A stretch of 64,000 nt of DNA from Cercophora sp. LCS_1 (lineage: Eukaryota > Ascomycota > Sordariomycetes > Sordariales > Lasiosphaeriaceae), in contig JAPZLL010000035.1 in assembly GCA_036250225.1 (NCBI GenBank), forward strand, positions 1 through 64,000, written 5' to 3'. The notes beneath the pieces were generated by a model, which was given only the letters and a program-made list of their open reading frames with translations, had not been told where the DNA came from and made no database searches. The position numbers and the translations under genes are program-made. Shown here in pieces: positions 32,101-42,882 of this stretch (position 1 is the first letter of the stretch; every line of letters starts with the position of its first letter).

Positions 32101-32853
32101 ATGAACTCCCCCGCTTCCACTCTCTTCCACCAGCGGGAGTTCGCCGCTTGGGCATACAACACCTCTCAGGCTCTCCTCCAAACGGAGGTCAGGCTGGGCC
32201 TGGATGTCACCTCCTCCCTCTACCACCAAGCGGTAGTAGAAGAACTCCTATTTAAAGTCTCCCACGGACTTCTAGACGACAAGGATCTCCTCGAGTACAA
32301 GGATACAGTCCACGAGTCCACTACACTTCGCCGCGAGGCAATCCGGGCAGCGGTCTCTAACCCAGACACAGTCCTTCTCTGTGGTCACGTCCTTGATCTA
32401 AACGTAAAATCCCTTCCCCCAAACAGCCTCACGGAGCGCAACCTCGCGCTCGGCCAATCTCTGGTGCCCTGGGTTGAGCAAGCCAAGTCTGAGGCAAGGG
32501 AGTGCGTCCTCAAGAGACAGGCCCTCAAAATCTGGGAGGCGCTTCCATCATACCTTCGGGATATCGTAGATAAGCCGGGTAAGTTCTACGGGAGGTCGTT
32601 TGAGGACAAGTGGATCGAGACGTGCAAAAGTCCCGGATTCGTCCGGAAAAAGAGGAGGGTTCTCGAGAAGATCCGGGAGAGTGCGCGTGGGTGGCGGAGG
32701 GTCAAAGGGTGCGCTTGTGCTGGGCACCAAAACACCAGCGCAGAGCGCGTCGACGGTGAGTGGCTCGGTCGTCTAGACGGCCCGAGTTTGCAGTACATTT
32801 ATGAGGTGAACGAGGCGTTGATCTGCAGGTGTCGGACTTGCTTTCTTCTTTGA
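32101..32853 (+). CDS. Hypothetical protein, Cys-rich C-terminus
   Basis: A single exon encodes 250 aa beginning MNSPASTLFHQREFA, preceded by a good TATA (about 100 nt upstream) and a pyrimidine tract. It is mostly alpha-helical, with a basic stretch (GFVRKKRRVLEKIRES) and two Cys clusters near the end (GCACAGHQN and ICRCRTCFLL) that could bind metal. I do not recognise the family. Stress: the shared 2.5-kb upstream region with ENA does not by itself imply shared function. Confidence 0.7.
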   Translation: MNSPASTLFHQREFAAWAYNTSQALLQTEVRLGLDVTSSLYHQAVVEELLFKVSHGLLDDKDLLEYKDTVHESTTLRREAIRAAVSNPDTVLLCGHVLDLNVKSLPPNSLTERNLALGQSLVPWVEQAKSEARECVLKRQALKIWEALPSYLRDIVDKPGKFYGRSFEDKWIETCKSPGFVRKKRRVLEKIRESARGWRRVKGCACAGHQNTSAERVDGEWLGRLDGPSLQYIYEVNEALICRCRTCFLL

Positions 32854-33050
32854 GCGGGTATGTTCCTGCTCTGGACTTCTGGAAAGTCTGGAGCCGTGGC
32901 GTCGGTCTTCGTTTGTTTGGTTGCCTTGGCGGAATGGTAATAAATTCAATGGTGAGTATTTTTAACTTCCACAACTCCGTGTGCGTGTGATATTTGTGAC
33001 AAGTCCATCCATGATTGTACAAGCCCTTGACTGTCGTCGTATTTCAGCCC

Positions 33051-35066
33051 TTAATGCTCACAAAAGTTATACCCAGCAGCCCAATACGCACCCCCCTCCT
33101 TCTCCCTAGCCGACCGTATCTCCGTCAACCGCCTCCTATGCCCCTCAGCCTCCTCCCGCCCCATAGTACCCTCCACCTCCCCATCCACCCAATCCGCCCT
33201 CTGCGGTGGCACATTTGCCGTACCGATAACCCTCACCATCGGATCAACAAGCCAAAGCGCCACAAACCGCCTATGTCCAGGTTTCGTCCCATCCAGCAGC
33301 CTCAACCCCTCAACCCGATGATGAAACACATTCGGAAACGCAATCATCCTGCCCTGCTTGGTAACCACATTCCCATACCGCTGCACGCACTCCCCGCCGG
33401 CTCCGCACCCTAGTTTCGTCCCGTACGTGCTATTCATCCAGTAATACCCATCCTGTCCCACGGCCATCTCGTACTCATCCTGGTACGAATCCGTCAACGA
33501 CTGGAAGTCGAGTCTGACATCCGTCACGTTCTCGCAGTCGAGGTAGTACAGCGCCGTGCCGATAATGTGCTCGTTCATTTGGCCTTCGACGTGCCACCCG
33601 CCTGGCAGGGTGAAGGGTTTGTCAGGGGTGAGTTCGACCGAGACCATCTTGACGATGATTTGGAGTCCTGTCTCCCCAAACCTAGAGCGAAGAGTCCTTG
33701 TTGGGTCGATGTCGTAGTTTACGGAGCCGGGGATAAAGGGCGGGGCGGCGGGGTTGATGGGCTGTCGGATGGTGGACCAGCGCTCGTCGATTTCACCGTT
33801 CTCGTCGTTGTAGATTCTGGATTCAGGGTCCGTTTCGCCTTCGAGACGGAGCATTTCCTCGGCGGAGCCAATGTCCCAGTTGCGAGGGTTGGAGTCGCTG
33901 TTGAGTTCAGGGTTTTGGGGCTTGATTCGGGGTGTGCGACGACCTGGGCCTTTGATGCTGTTGTAGCCGGTGTAGATACCGAGACACTGGTCCCACATGG
34001 GCAGAGCGGTATCAACGAGCTTCTCAAGCGTTGTGTAGATGGAGCGGTGGATGATGGGGTGGAGGTTGTTGATGTAGCTTGTGAATTTGACGCCGCCAGA
34101 GTCTGTGAATTTCAGGTTTGCAGGTAGCCATTGGTATTCGGTTGACCAAAAGGAAGGGTCGGCGCTGCCTCCGCCGACACCGTAGTCCATTGGTCTCTTG
34201 GTCTCGCTGGGTGGGTGGGGGATGGTGATGCCTTTTCCAACCCAGGATAGGGCGTCTTCGACGCCGATGGGTTCATCTTCGAGGAAGCGTGAGCGGCCGT
34301 AGACGAGCGGGTACATGGATGGGTGGACGAGATCTTGAACTATTTCGTTGGTGTTGGGATGCCAGTCTGGGTTGGAGGATTGCTCGACCTTGAGACGTTG
34401 AAAGGCCTCTCGCAGGGCGAGATGGAGGTCGTGTGGGATAATGGTGTCTGATTTGGCGACGCTGTGTGTTGCATCGAGAGTGGGAACAATGCCGGTTTTC
34501 TTGTAGTACTCTGCCTTTTCGCGCAGCTCTTCAATGCAGTAGTCGATTGACGCCTCGTCCAGTATGTTTTTTGGTGTTTTTGGGTCGTATTCACTCGGTT
34601 CGCAGTCGAGGTCGGCAAACGTCTGGATGCGCCGGTACAGCTCTTCGTTATGCCACGCAAGCGCTTCCTGGCGCCATTTGCCAACAATTTCGTCATCAAA
34701 GACTTTGATATGCCAGTCTGGTTTGTCGGTCAGGGCGTCCATGACCATCATCATGGCGACCTCGCGAACTGGCAGGAGCTCCGAGTTGGCGCCGAAGCAG
34801 TTGTGGTGAACGCCCACCGGATACAGCCCGGTTTTGAAATAGTCGCAATTCTCTTGAACGGTCCATCGTAGGTCCAGGCTCCAGCCGGGGTATTGCGCCT
34901 TCATTGGGAGCGTGGTGGACGCGTCGGTAGTCGTCACGATGCGACGCGACATCTGTGCAACCTTGGCGTGTGTCGAGACTTGGGGGATGGGGGATGCGCA
35001 TCCCCTCGGAGCGTTTGACAAAAAAGAACGACGGCAAAGCTGACGAGCTAGAAACCTGCTAGCCAT
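33051..35066 (-). CDS. DUF4246 family protein, Fe(II)/2OG-oxygenase-like, possibly mitochondrial
   Basis: A single exon encodes 671 aa. The start MASRFLARQLCRRSFLSNAPRG is Arg-rich and amphipathic, a plausible mitochondrial presequence. The C-terminal core matches DUF4246: a GWHVEGQMNEHIIGTALYYL block, ENVTDVRLDF, and FPNVFHHRVEGLRL followed by KPGHRRFVALWLVDP. The spacing of HxE and the later His is what an Fe(II)/2-oxoglutarate-type site would need, but activity in this family is unproven to my knowledge. Length is normal for the family (600-700 aa). Confidence 0.85.
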   Translation of the reverse strand: MASRFLARQLCRRSFLSNAPRGCASPIPQVSTHAKVAQMSRRIVTTTDASTTLPMKAQYPGWSLDLRWTVQENCDYFKTGLYPVGVHHNCFGANSELLPVREVAMMMVMDALTDKPDWHIKVFDDEIVGKWRQEALAWHNEELYRRIQTFADLDCEPSEYDPKTPKNILDEASIDYCIEELREKAEYYKKTGIVPTLDATHSVAKSDTIIPHDLHLALREAFQRLKVEQSSNPDWHPNTNEIVQDLVHPSMYPLVYGRSRFLEDEPIGVEDALSWVGKGITIPHPPSETKRPMDYGVGGGSADPSFWSTEYQWLPANLKFTDSGGVKFTSYINNLHPIIHRSIYTTLEKLVDTALPMWDQCLGIYTGYNSIKGPGRRTPRIKPQNPELNSDSNPRNWDIGSAEEMLRLEGETDPESRIYNDENGEIDERWSTIRQPINPAAPPFIPGSVNYDIDPTRTLRSRFGETGLQIIVKMVSVELTPDKPFTLPGGWHVEGQMNEHIIGTALYYLDCENVTDVRLDFQSLTDSYQDEYEMAVGQDGYYWMNSTYGTKLGCGAGGECVQRYGNVVTKQGRMIAFPNVFHHRVEGLRLLDGTKPGHRRFVALWLVDPMVRVIGTANVPPQRADWVDGEVEGTMGREEAEGHRRRLTEIRSAREKEGGAYWAAGYNFCEH

Positions 35067-35537
35067 GATGGCAGTTTGCTAGTGATGCAATCACCGACCG
35101 TTGGAGGGTGAGCAAGCTTGGGGGGGCGCGATGGAAGTTGGCCAAGCTTCGGTGCCCCACCAAGGATCAGGATTGCGAAAAACGTGTCCTGATGGGCCCA
35201 AAACCAGTTTAATCTCGAGTATTCGTATCCTTGGCTTCCTTCGCACATTTCGTTGTCGGTGATTCAGGAGCAAGCCCTAATACTACCGCTCGCGATGCAT
35301 CAACCAAGGTGGAGTGGCCAGGCTAGGTCGGGTCAATTATCCCGATTTCTGGGGATGTGGCGGCAATCCCCGGCCCCGGGAGGCCAACATGCCGACCCAC
35401 TTCTACACAGGCACGCCGGACTAGCGCCGCCCACCGTCCTCCGTGACCAAAAAGTGATTTCTAGGTTTTACGGGCCATAGGAAATATTGCATGTCCCATG
35501 TGACTTGACCCCCCGCTTGGTGAGCGCTGGATTTAAT
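35067..35537. other. Intergenic region
   Basis: Promoter side of the DUF4246 gene. No gene or RNA was recognised. Confidence 0.4.
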
Positions 35538-36110
35538 TCAGATGGACAGCGCTAAGATATTATAACATCCGACTACCAATATCACATCTGGAATGAGGAG
35601 CAACCCCAACTTGCTCTCGTCAAACTTACGGATCTCCTCCCGGACCTCAGCCCGGCGCGCAATCCACTCCTCAGCCAGCATGGCCCCACCATCGGCCTTC
35701 TCGGTGATGACAAGGGACTATGGACTCCCCCGCTTCTGAACCACAAGTTCTAACGACGACTCCAAAACGTCACGCCAAATGGTCTGCCGCACATGCTCCC
35801 GCTTAGACTCGGCGGCCCTGAGCTGCGGCTCGCTCTCGATGTACTTGAAGTCATGATGCATGTACTCCTTGGTGAGGTCGACAATGGCACGTCCAGTCGC
35901 GGAAGAGTGATTGCACGTTGGTTGAAGGTAATCTCGTACGGCCTGGGGGACGACGTCGTCAGTTGCCCACTCCTCGATCGCGGCATTGTTGTCTCCTGAG
36001 CGTTGGTTTGGCTGAGCTCCGCCGTCAGGGGTTTTTGCTGGGGGGTTGTGACTTATGGGGCGAAGACGGAAGAATAGGAGTCGAGAGAGTGTTTCATATC
36101 TACATTACCC
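35538..36110 (-). pseudogene. Decayed hypothetical gene with one in-frame stop
   Basis: A long minus-strand frame reads protein-like across about 190 codons (NNAAIEEWATDDVVPQAVRD, IVDLTKEYMHHDFKYIES, HVRQTIWRDVLESS, LAEEWIARRAEVREEIRK). It is interrupted by one TAG after VVQKRGSP, and the same frame continues in kind beyond it. No clear start codon is left. Composition is charged and helical, and I cannot name the family. A read-through or unusual splice is possible, but a nonsense-mutated relic is the simpler reading. Confidence 0.5.
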
Positions 36111-37363
36111 AAGCTTCGGGGAGCAGGAAAAGGTGGTTGTTTTCACCAGGCTGCACGGAGATTTACCTTCTCATAATTAGTTGTGCAAGTAATGGCTTGA
36201 ACTCAGAGACCTGTTCCTAACCCGTCCCTGTGGCCATTTCATTACTTTCAGTTAGCCTTGCACAAGCATCTTGTGTTCCACTCCTCCAAGAAGCAGAGAT
36301 ACTGGCCAACTTCACTGCAGATAGGAAGGGAGGGGCTCGATGTGTGTGTGTATGAGTGGGAAGGTGTGGTGTCGCCACAAATCTCTGCACAGCGACAAGT
36401 CCCTTTGTGGGATGCACATCAAGCACGTCGTGCCTTTGCCGCTGGATGCGTAAAACGTCTAAAAATAAAAATTCCCTGGCGCTGTTCGTGTTATTTGGGG
36501 GGGAGCTGCCTTTGCACATCGTTCATTTGTGTCAACGGTTAGTCATATATTTTTGTTGTGGGATTGTAAGAGGGCGGGCCAGATTCCACCAGCCGTCTTG
36601 ACACGCCCTCTCCGGCCCCCAGAGCTCTCCGCCCGGTTACCGCTTGTTTGCTTTTCGCTGCGTCTTCCAACCAAGATTCCGGATCACCTGCTTGGCGTGT
36701 GAAGGTGTACGTCAATGAATCAGTTTACGCTTGCGGCACTGTGTGGCGTCTACGTGAGACACGGTTGGTTACCCCGCTCCTCTCTCTCTCCTTCCTCAGC
36801 CGACCTCTCGCATTCTGGGCGACTAGAGCCATGCGCCCGAAGTCAGGACGGAGACGTCTGCTTCTGTTCATCTACTTCATCTGTCTTCTCCTGTGGGACA
36901 AAACTCTTCAGTGACAAACAGAAACAGGGTAGCACGGTGTGGAGAAGTCCGGCATTGGGTTCGTAAGTGCAAAGGCCGTCGATCAGACCCCGACACAGTG
37001 TGCTGTGGAATTACTACTATGCACCCGGCAACTTTCCTGCACGGGACAAAGCTCCCTCTAGCCAACTGGTCAACTCTCTCAGCCACGCGCGGGACACGAA
37101 CCCGGCGAAGCTGAGGGGGAGCAGCCCCAGCGATTGCAACAACATGATTTGTTGGAAGCCTCCTCGGACTCAGCTCGATGCCGAAGGCGGCAACTTCCTT
37201 GCCGATCGCTTGAAAACCCGTGCCTAGGGCACTGGGGTACAAATATCTGTTCTCTTCCCTGGAAACCTCCCAGGGAGACTGCCAGACACTGACTCTCAGA
37301 AGTCTAAGGCCCCCGCAGAGGCTCGACCCCCGCAAGACCACCGATCCTCTCACACCCGCAGCC
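36111..37363. other. Intergenic region
   Basis: About 1.2 kb without a credible open frame or RNA gene. It ends in the promoter of the small two-exon gene. Confidence 0.4.
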
Positions 37364-37803
37364 ATGGCTCGAGCCCCTCCGACCCCCCCGCCCGAGCACG
37401 CCATCCCTGCCGATCGCCATCGCCCTCTGCTCCAACAGCTCCGAGACTGTAACGCCAGAATGCAGACTCGATGTGACGAAATTGTAGCGGTTCTTGAAAA
37501 GCTCAAGGTTGTGATCGCATCCCGCGATACGACAAGCCCCGAGGAGTTCCAGCAGAGTTTGAGAGAGTTGGGGGTCCTCGGTGAGGATCAGCTACTCGAG
37601 GCAGATGAAGTATGGCCCTCCCTTTGTCTCTCCTCCGCCTCCCTTCCTGACGACGGCAGGTCCGGCTGCCGAGCCTAGCTTCCATCGATGCTCTTTGTGC
37701 CGCCTTTGCAAAAGGCGACGATGAAAATCTCCCAGAGTTCCCGGTCCAACGACCGGTATCGCCACGGCGCCGGAGAGACACGAGCGGCCAGCGTCGCCAG
37801 TAG
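37364..37803 (+). CDS. Small hypothetical protein, two exons
   Basis: Exons 37364-37609 and 37660-37803 encode 129 aa. The 50-nt intron has GTATGG, CCTGAC and CAG and keeps phase 0. Residues 20-80 are helical and coiled-coil-prone (LLQQLRDCNARMQTRCDEIV, VLEKLKVVIASRD, SPEEFQQSLRELGVLGEDQ). The C-terminus is basic (RPVSPRRRRDTSGQRRQ). There is no signal peptide or membrane helix. I do not recognise it; a small adaptor or complex subunit is one possibility. The clean splice and sensible protein on both sides argue that it is real. Confidence 0.65.
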
Positions 37804-38015
37804 GTTGATGAACAATCAGGCGCTGTCTATCAGGTGGCCACAAGTAGGCTGGAGAAGCAAGTTCAATGACAGCATTCTAACGAGTCAATGATAACAACAT
37901 ATGGAATTACCCTTACCCGTCCCTTGCGCCAATTACCCTGCTGTCCCTCCCATACCAAACAAACAAGTGATCCCATCACAATTACCAAGCCCAAGCATCA
38001 CCCCCCCCCCCCTCC

Positions 38016-38927
38016 TCACTCAAACTTCCCAGCAATAACCGCCGGCCCTCCAATCTCCTTGATCTTCCTCTCCACCTTGCCGAACCCTGTAGCTTTCTTG
38101 ATCTCCCCATCCAGCATCCCAACCGGCAAATGATTCCCCAACCTCGTCATGGTCGCAAACTCGCCACTCCACACCCAGTGCGATGGATTCTTCTTCCCTA
38201 ACTGTGCCACCACACCGGCCGCCCACTCCTCCTGCTGACTCCCGCCAGCAAAACCCTCACCAGACAACATTTGTTCCACTTCCTTCTTGGCAAACCCATA
38301 CAACGAATCCGCCGGCAACTTGGGCGTCCCAGCCAAGTTGTCCGCAAACTTGCTCGCCACCGACCCCGTCATCAGGTTCACAACCCTGATCCCCAACACG
38401 CCCAACTCCAACCTCATCGCCTCAGTGATGCTCGACACGGCCGCCTTGGAGGCATTATACGTGCCCGAAAAAGGAATCGTGCTCGCCGTCAGCGACGACA
38501 GCGACGTATTGTTAGCCACCATGGCTCCGTAGGGGTGCGTCGACTTCATCAGCAACGGCAAAAAGGCCTTGGTGACCGCAATGACGGCCCACACGTTGAG
38601 GTCAAAGAGCGCTTTGGCTTTGGACACGTCCAGGTCCATCAGCGGCATGTTGTAGCCGCCGCCGGCGTTGTTGACGAGCGCGTCGAGCGAGCCGCCGGTG
38701 AGTTCGCGGACGGCTTGGACGGCGGTGGTGATGGATGTGTCTGATAGGGTGTCAAGCTGGACGGTTTCAATGTTGAGCGGCGCGAGGGCCGTGAGCTTGG
38801 AGGTGTTGCGGGCCGAGGCGATGACGCGCCAGCCTGCGTTGTGGAAGGCGATGGCCAGGGCGGAGCCGAGACCGCCGTCTGAGGTGCCAGTTATGAGGAC
38901 GGTGCGTTTGGCTTGTTTGGTGGACAT
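38016..38927 (-). CDS. Short-chain dehydrogenase/reductase (Ayr1-like)
   Basis: A single exon encodes 303 aa. The Rossmann cofactor motif (TVLITGTSDGGLGSAL), the NNAG motif (LDALVNNAGGG), the catalytic Ser region and YNASK active site are all in place. The following Arg after the second strand (RVIASARN) suggests NADPH preference. The arrangement resembles Ayr1-type acyl-dihydroxyacetone-phosphate reductases, but substrate cannot be told from sequence alone. A TATATAATGG-like element lies about 145 nt upstream of the start. Confidence 0.9.
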   Translation of the reverse strand: MSTKQAKRTVLITGTSDGGLGSALAIAFHNAGWRVIASARNTSKLTALAPLNIETVQLDTLSDTSITTAVQAVRELTGGSLDALVNNAGGGYNMPLMDLDVSKAKALFDLNVWAVIAVTKAFLPLLMKSTHPYGAMVANNTSLSSLTASTIPFSGTYNASKAAVSSITEAMRLELGVLGIRVVNLMTGSVASKFADNLAGTPKLPADSLYGFAKKEVEQMLSGEGFAGGSQQEEWAAGVVAQLGKKNPSHWVWSGEFATMTRLGNHLPVGMLDGEIKKATGFGKVERKIKEIGGPAVIAGKFE

Positions 38928-39638
38928 GGTGGCTTTTGGGGGGTGGGATTGTGATGTATGGGGATGTTTGGGTTGGGATTTTGTCTGAGATTGTGTGAAG
39001 ATGGAGCTGTGTAAAGCTGAATGTGCTGTGTTGGATGATGGAGATAGATTGTTTGATCATGAGTTCTGCTGTCCATTATATAGTGTTAGAACGCGTTGCT
39101 GAAGAATGGTGTCTTTCCGGCATCTTTGGTGCGGCCGGACTCGATTGCACCGCGTCGGCGGTGGTAGGCGCCGATGCAGACCCACATTCGTTCTGTGCCG
39201 ATCGGCGGTGCTCGCGGGCCCAGAGCGTGAAAGCGCCAACTGTTGCCGCGATTCTCACCCAAGAAAGCCATAAGGCACCTGTGAGATTACCGCCAAAAGT
39301 GAGATCTAGCCTCAATTCTATTGCATGAAGCAGTAAAAGCTAGGCTCTCAACATTCTTACTACTGTTATCAATTCGTATGCCTCCAATGTGTCCTGTTTC
39401 GAAAGGATACCTGTGTCATTGATCATGTTCTTTTGTACGCCTTGCGACTGTGAAAGTGGGCCCCACTTCTTCCAGCTGCCAGCGCACCCAACAAGCTAGC
39501 AGCTGCTGACAAACCTGGAACTCGGGGAGGAGTTAGGCCGACGGCTGGCGGCAGCAGCATGCGACCGACGCGGGCGGGCAACAAACATGGCGGGACAGAT
39601 CGAATTGGCCAACTCCTTTCAAATGTCAACGTCACAAT
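38928..39638. promoter_or_regulatory. Divergent promoter region between the SDR and a HET gene
   Basis: On the minus strand a CTATATAATGG element lies near 39073-39083, suitably placed for the SDR. No gene was recognised. Confidence 0.45.
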
Positions 39639-41852
39639 ATGTCGCACGGGGTTAGTGCGGTAGACATGTCGCTGACAAACCTTGTTTTAAGTCCGCTATG
39701 TCCATCTTGTTCAATCGCATCGACCATCCTTCGAGACGGGAAGGAGCTCTCGCCCGACCTTCTCATCTTCCATTGCCTTGGTCCAGCGGCCCGACTGGGA
39801 ACCGTTGCCGAATACCGGCGCAATGCGAATGCATGTTCCGTTTGTGCTGTAGTTCTTCAAGAGTTTGTAGCACAAGCCGCCTTCAACCACCAGGAACCGC
39901 CAGATGACGATGACACCATCGAAATCGTCTACACCACCTATTTGCGCCATTGGACCCTCGAGCTAGCGCATCCCACTATGCCTGGAAACGCCAAATCGAC
40001 GTCATTGTATCTGGACCTTGTTCGCTTTGTTGACCAAAATGTCTCCGCGTCTTCGCCCCTCGGTCCGTTTGAGAACGAGATGTGGGCGATTCCAATACTC
40101 GACGACGCAATCGACTTCGACCGCATGAGAGGGTGGAAGAGCCACTGCGATGCGAACCATCAAGGTGTTTGCCACGGAATCCAGGATGTCTGGAAACACA
40201 TCGAGCCGGCTGACGAGCTCTTCCTAATCGATGTCCACGACCTGCGAATTGCACGACGGCCCGGGTCAATTTTGTATCTAGCGCTCAGCTATGTATGGGG
40301 AGTTGAAGACACGCCCTTGGTGGCCACTACCAGTATCATCCACGAGCTTCTCAAGCCCGGGTCGCTCTCTCTCGGTTCTTCCATTGGCTCAAGACTGCCG
40401 AAGACGATCCGCGACGCCATGACGGTCACGTCGCAAATGGGCTACCGTTATCTTTGGGTGGACAGAATCTGCATCGTCCAAGACGATTATCTCCATAAGC
40501 AATATCAGCTCTCGAGCATGGCAGCCATCTACGCAAACGCAGCCGTTACCCTCCTCGCTTGCCACGGAGATGAGTCACAGGGACTACCTGGGCTTGACCC
40601 TAGTGTGAAAAGGCCCCGCCATAGCATCTTTACCCTTCCCGGAGGAGCTAGGCTGCTATTTAACGCCCCGAAGCAACTGGGTGAGCCTTATCAGCCGATG
40701 GGTGTCCACGACTACCGCTCGCGGGGCTGGACGCTGCAGGAAGAGACCTTGTCCCGTCGTACCTTGAGCTTCAACAACCATCAAGTGTCCTGGAAGTGCC
40801 GAAAGATGAGGTGCTTCGAGATATACGACGATAGCCGGCAAGTCAAGGACAATCGAACCTCCTCGACCGAAGTTGTTCTGCTGCAGCCTTTTCCGGACAT
40901 CTACACATATGGCCACCTTGCCGTCAACTACACCAAACGCTTCTTGACGTACGAGCATGACTCTGTCAACGCACTCTCAGCCATCATCGCAGCCTTTAGC
41001 AGGCCAATGGAAGGCGGCATGCTATTCGGTCTTCCGGAAGTGCTCTTCGAAGGGGCGCTGCTGTGGCAGTCGAGCTTTCCTCCTCTTCAGCGCCGAGGTA
41101 CCAGGAGCATCGCACCCTCGTGGTCATTCCTTGGCTGGACTGGAGGCGGACTTGATGTCGGGATCTGGAGCGAGCTCTACAGCATCTGGGGCCGCATCGC
41201 TGCCGAACAGCTCATGTATTTCCGCTCAAACACACGGCTCATCCCTTGCGTCGAATTCTTCAAGCTCGGTTCTGGAACGGATGCCCGGACAGCTGTCCGC
41301 AGCTCGTATCTGGCCAAGCATCGCAAGGACCCTTCGGCCAAAGACTTGCAATGGTGCAGTCATAGCGTCTCCCTTCCATCCAAACCCTTGGTAGCCGACC
41401 TTTGCAACTGGCAGCCCCTTCTGGTCTTCAAGGCTCAACGGTGTCACATTGCCGCAGGCGATACCATCCCGAACGACAAACCAAAGCAGTGCGTCGAGAT
41501 ATCCCTGCAAGGAGAGGACGGGGAACTCGTCGGCGGTATGAGACTGAATGAAATGCAGCATGCTCATCTCTCGGGAAGGAGACTGGAACTGATTGCCCTT
41601 TCCAAAGGTGTCACGTCCGATCCCCGGACGACAGTGGTGCCCGAGCTGCGCGTCATCCACGCTGGCTGCCCGAAGCCCTGTGTGTTCCCACCAAATTGCA
41701 AGGCCGAAAAACGTTTTGTGCCCTACGAGTACTACAACGTCATGTGGATCGGCTGGAATGGGTGTATCGCGTATCGCAATGCTATTGGGCGTGTTTTGGG
41801 AAGCTATTGGGATAGCTTGGACCCTGAAGAGGTTGAGATCACGTTGGGTTGA
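39639..41852 (+). CDS. HET-domain protein
   Basis: A single exon encodes 737 aa. The N-terminus has two Cys pairs (LCPSCSIAS and ACSVCAVV) often found before HET domains. The HET domain spans about 210-390 and keeps its blocks: LALSYVWG, LPKTIRDAM, YLWVDRICIVQDD, MAAIYANAAVTLLAC and YRSRGWTLQEETLSRRTL. About 350 C-terminal residues follow that I cannot assign. It probably belongs to the fungal allorecognition/cell-death repertoire. Confidence 0.9.
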   Translation: MSHGVSAVDMSLTNLVLSPLCPSCSIASTILRDGKELSPDLLIFHCLGPAARLGTVAEYRRNANACSVCAVVLQEFVAQAAFNHQEPPDDDDTIEIVYTTYLRHWTLELAHPTMPGNAKSTSLYLDLVRFVDQNVSASSPLGPFENEMWAIPILDDAIDFDRMRGWKSHCDANHQGVCHGIQDVWKHIEPADELFLIDVHDLRIARRPGSILYLALSYVWGVEDTPLVATTSIIHELLKPGSLSLGSSIGSRLPKTIRDAMTVTSQMGYRYLWVDRICIVQDDYLHKQYQLSSMAAIYANAAVTLLACHGDESQGLPGLDPSVKRPRHSIFTLPGGARLLFNAPKQLGEPYQPMGVHDYRSRGWTLQEETLSRRTLSFNNHQVSWKCRKMRCFEIYDDSRQVKDNRTSSTEVVLLQPFPDIYTYGHLAVNYTKRFLTYEHDSVNALSAIIAAFSRPMEGGMLFGLPEVLFEGALLWQSSFPPLQRRGTRSIAPSWSFLGWTGGGLDVGIWSELYSIWGRIAAEQLMYFRSNTRLIPCVEFFKLGSGTDARTAVRSSYLAKHRKDPSAKDLQWCSHSVSLPSKPLVADLCNWQPLLVFKAQRCHIAAGDTIPNDKPKQCVEISLQGEDGELVGGMRLNEMQHAHLSGRRLELIALSKGVTSDPRTTVVPELRVIHAGCPKPCVFPPNCKAEKRFVPYEYYNVMWIGWNGCIAYRNAIGRVLGSYWDSLDPEEVEITLG

Positions 41853-41871
41853 AGTTGCAGTTGCTAACTCG

Positions 41872-42537
41872 GGCCGAACTCAAGCATGTTTCGACGCACA
41901 CGAAATACACACTGTTCGCTCCGCTCTTGTGAAAAGCCTCGGTATTGTACTTGTCGATGCCATCGCATTTCTGGAAGAAAAGGGATTCCCTCACCCTGCA
42001 AGGCCCCGCGGTGGTGGTGATCGGGACGGGCGGACGCAAGCAGGAGGGCGCATCGCACGATATCGTCAAGCCGTCACCACAGCGCCTAAGAATATCGCCG
42101 GCATCGAGGAGTTGATGGCAACAATCTCTCTGGACAAGCTGCGTAAGCTTTTCCAGACCACGAAGGAGACCTTGGCGTTCGCGGAGCTGTATGCCACGGT
42201 TTGGCGTGAGGAAACGAAGACCAATGCGCCTAAGCGTGAGGTGGAGGTGCTGGATCCGGGCGTCTTTCTTCCCCCCTCGCGCATGGAACTTCGCCGGCTC
42301 GTTCAGGCGTTTCTCCGTTCTGGGTACCTGGAATCGATCGAATACCACTACCCCGAGATACTTTGCGAGCCGGAGGAGCCACTGACGAGCAAAGCCCCTC
42401 GACACCGAAACATACAACCAAATCCGGACCGGAGCATTTGGTCCTGCCACTGTCCCCATTTTGGTTCTCTGAAATCAATCGCGTCGCCCCCTGTCTGGGA
42501 AGTGCCCAGGAAAGGCCCAAGCGGGGCTGAGAGCTGA
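41872..42537 (+). pseudogene. Truncated relative of the F-box gene at 11964-13085
   Basis: The frame ending at 42537 follows the middle of the upstream F-box protein: SALVKSLGIVLVDAIAFLEE versus LVTVLDNILGPVFVDALTFQ; MATISLDKLRKLFQTTKE versus KNMSDDKFDQLYQLTQEA; FAELYATVWREE versus IAELFAALWRES; and RRLVQAFLRSGYLESIE versus RRLVQAIFRAEIFHAF. The F-box itself and an ATG are missing, and the C-terminus diverges. It starts almost at the HET gene stop codon. It is best read as a 5'-truncated paralogue. Confidence 0.65.
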
Positions 42538-42882
42538 AGTCTCAAAACGGTTTGAATGCACCCCTGGCAGGCGGTCTCGACCGCGAGCTGTCAGCAAGCC
42601 AATCATGGAGTCACAATTGACGGTGGCTTGGCGCTTAAAAAGCCACCGGTTCCCAGGGAGCGGCAGAAGTGCAAGGTCTGAGGCTCAAGATACGCGAGTT
42701 CCCTGAAGGAATCGATAGTCTGTTGTTTCAGGGCCAAGGGCTGGGATGCAGCTGCTGGCAGAGCCGCATTCCCGGGCGTCGTTAAAGTGCCGGTATCCTC
42801 GAAGATTTTCGGTCCCTCAGCTGCCACTTATCTTATTTTCTCATTACCGTCCTATTGTTGAGACGACATCCAGCTTTTCAAA
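42538..42882. other. Intergenic region
   Basis: Promoter of the GPI-protein gene. No distinct element was recognised beyond a pyrimidine-rich TTATCTTATTTTCTCATTACC stretch near 42830. Confidence 0.4.

Noticed and set aside
38000..38012. Run of C next to the SDR stop codon
   Set aside because: Homopolymer only, with no associated feature; could be a sequencing-length artefact.
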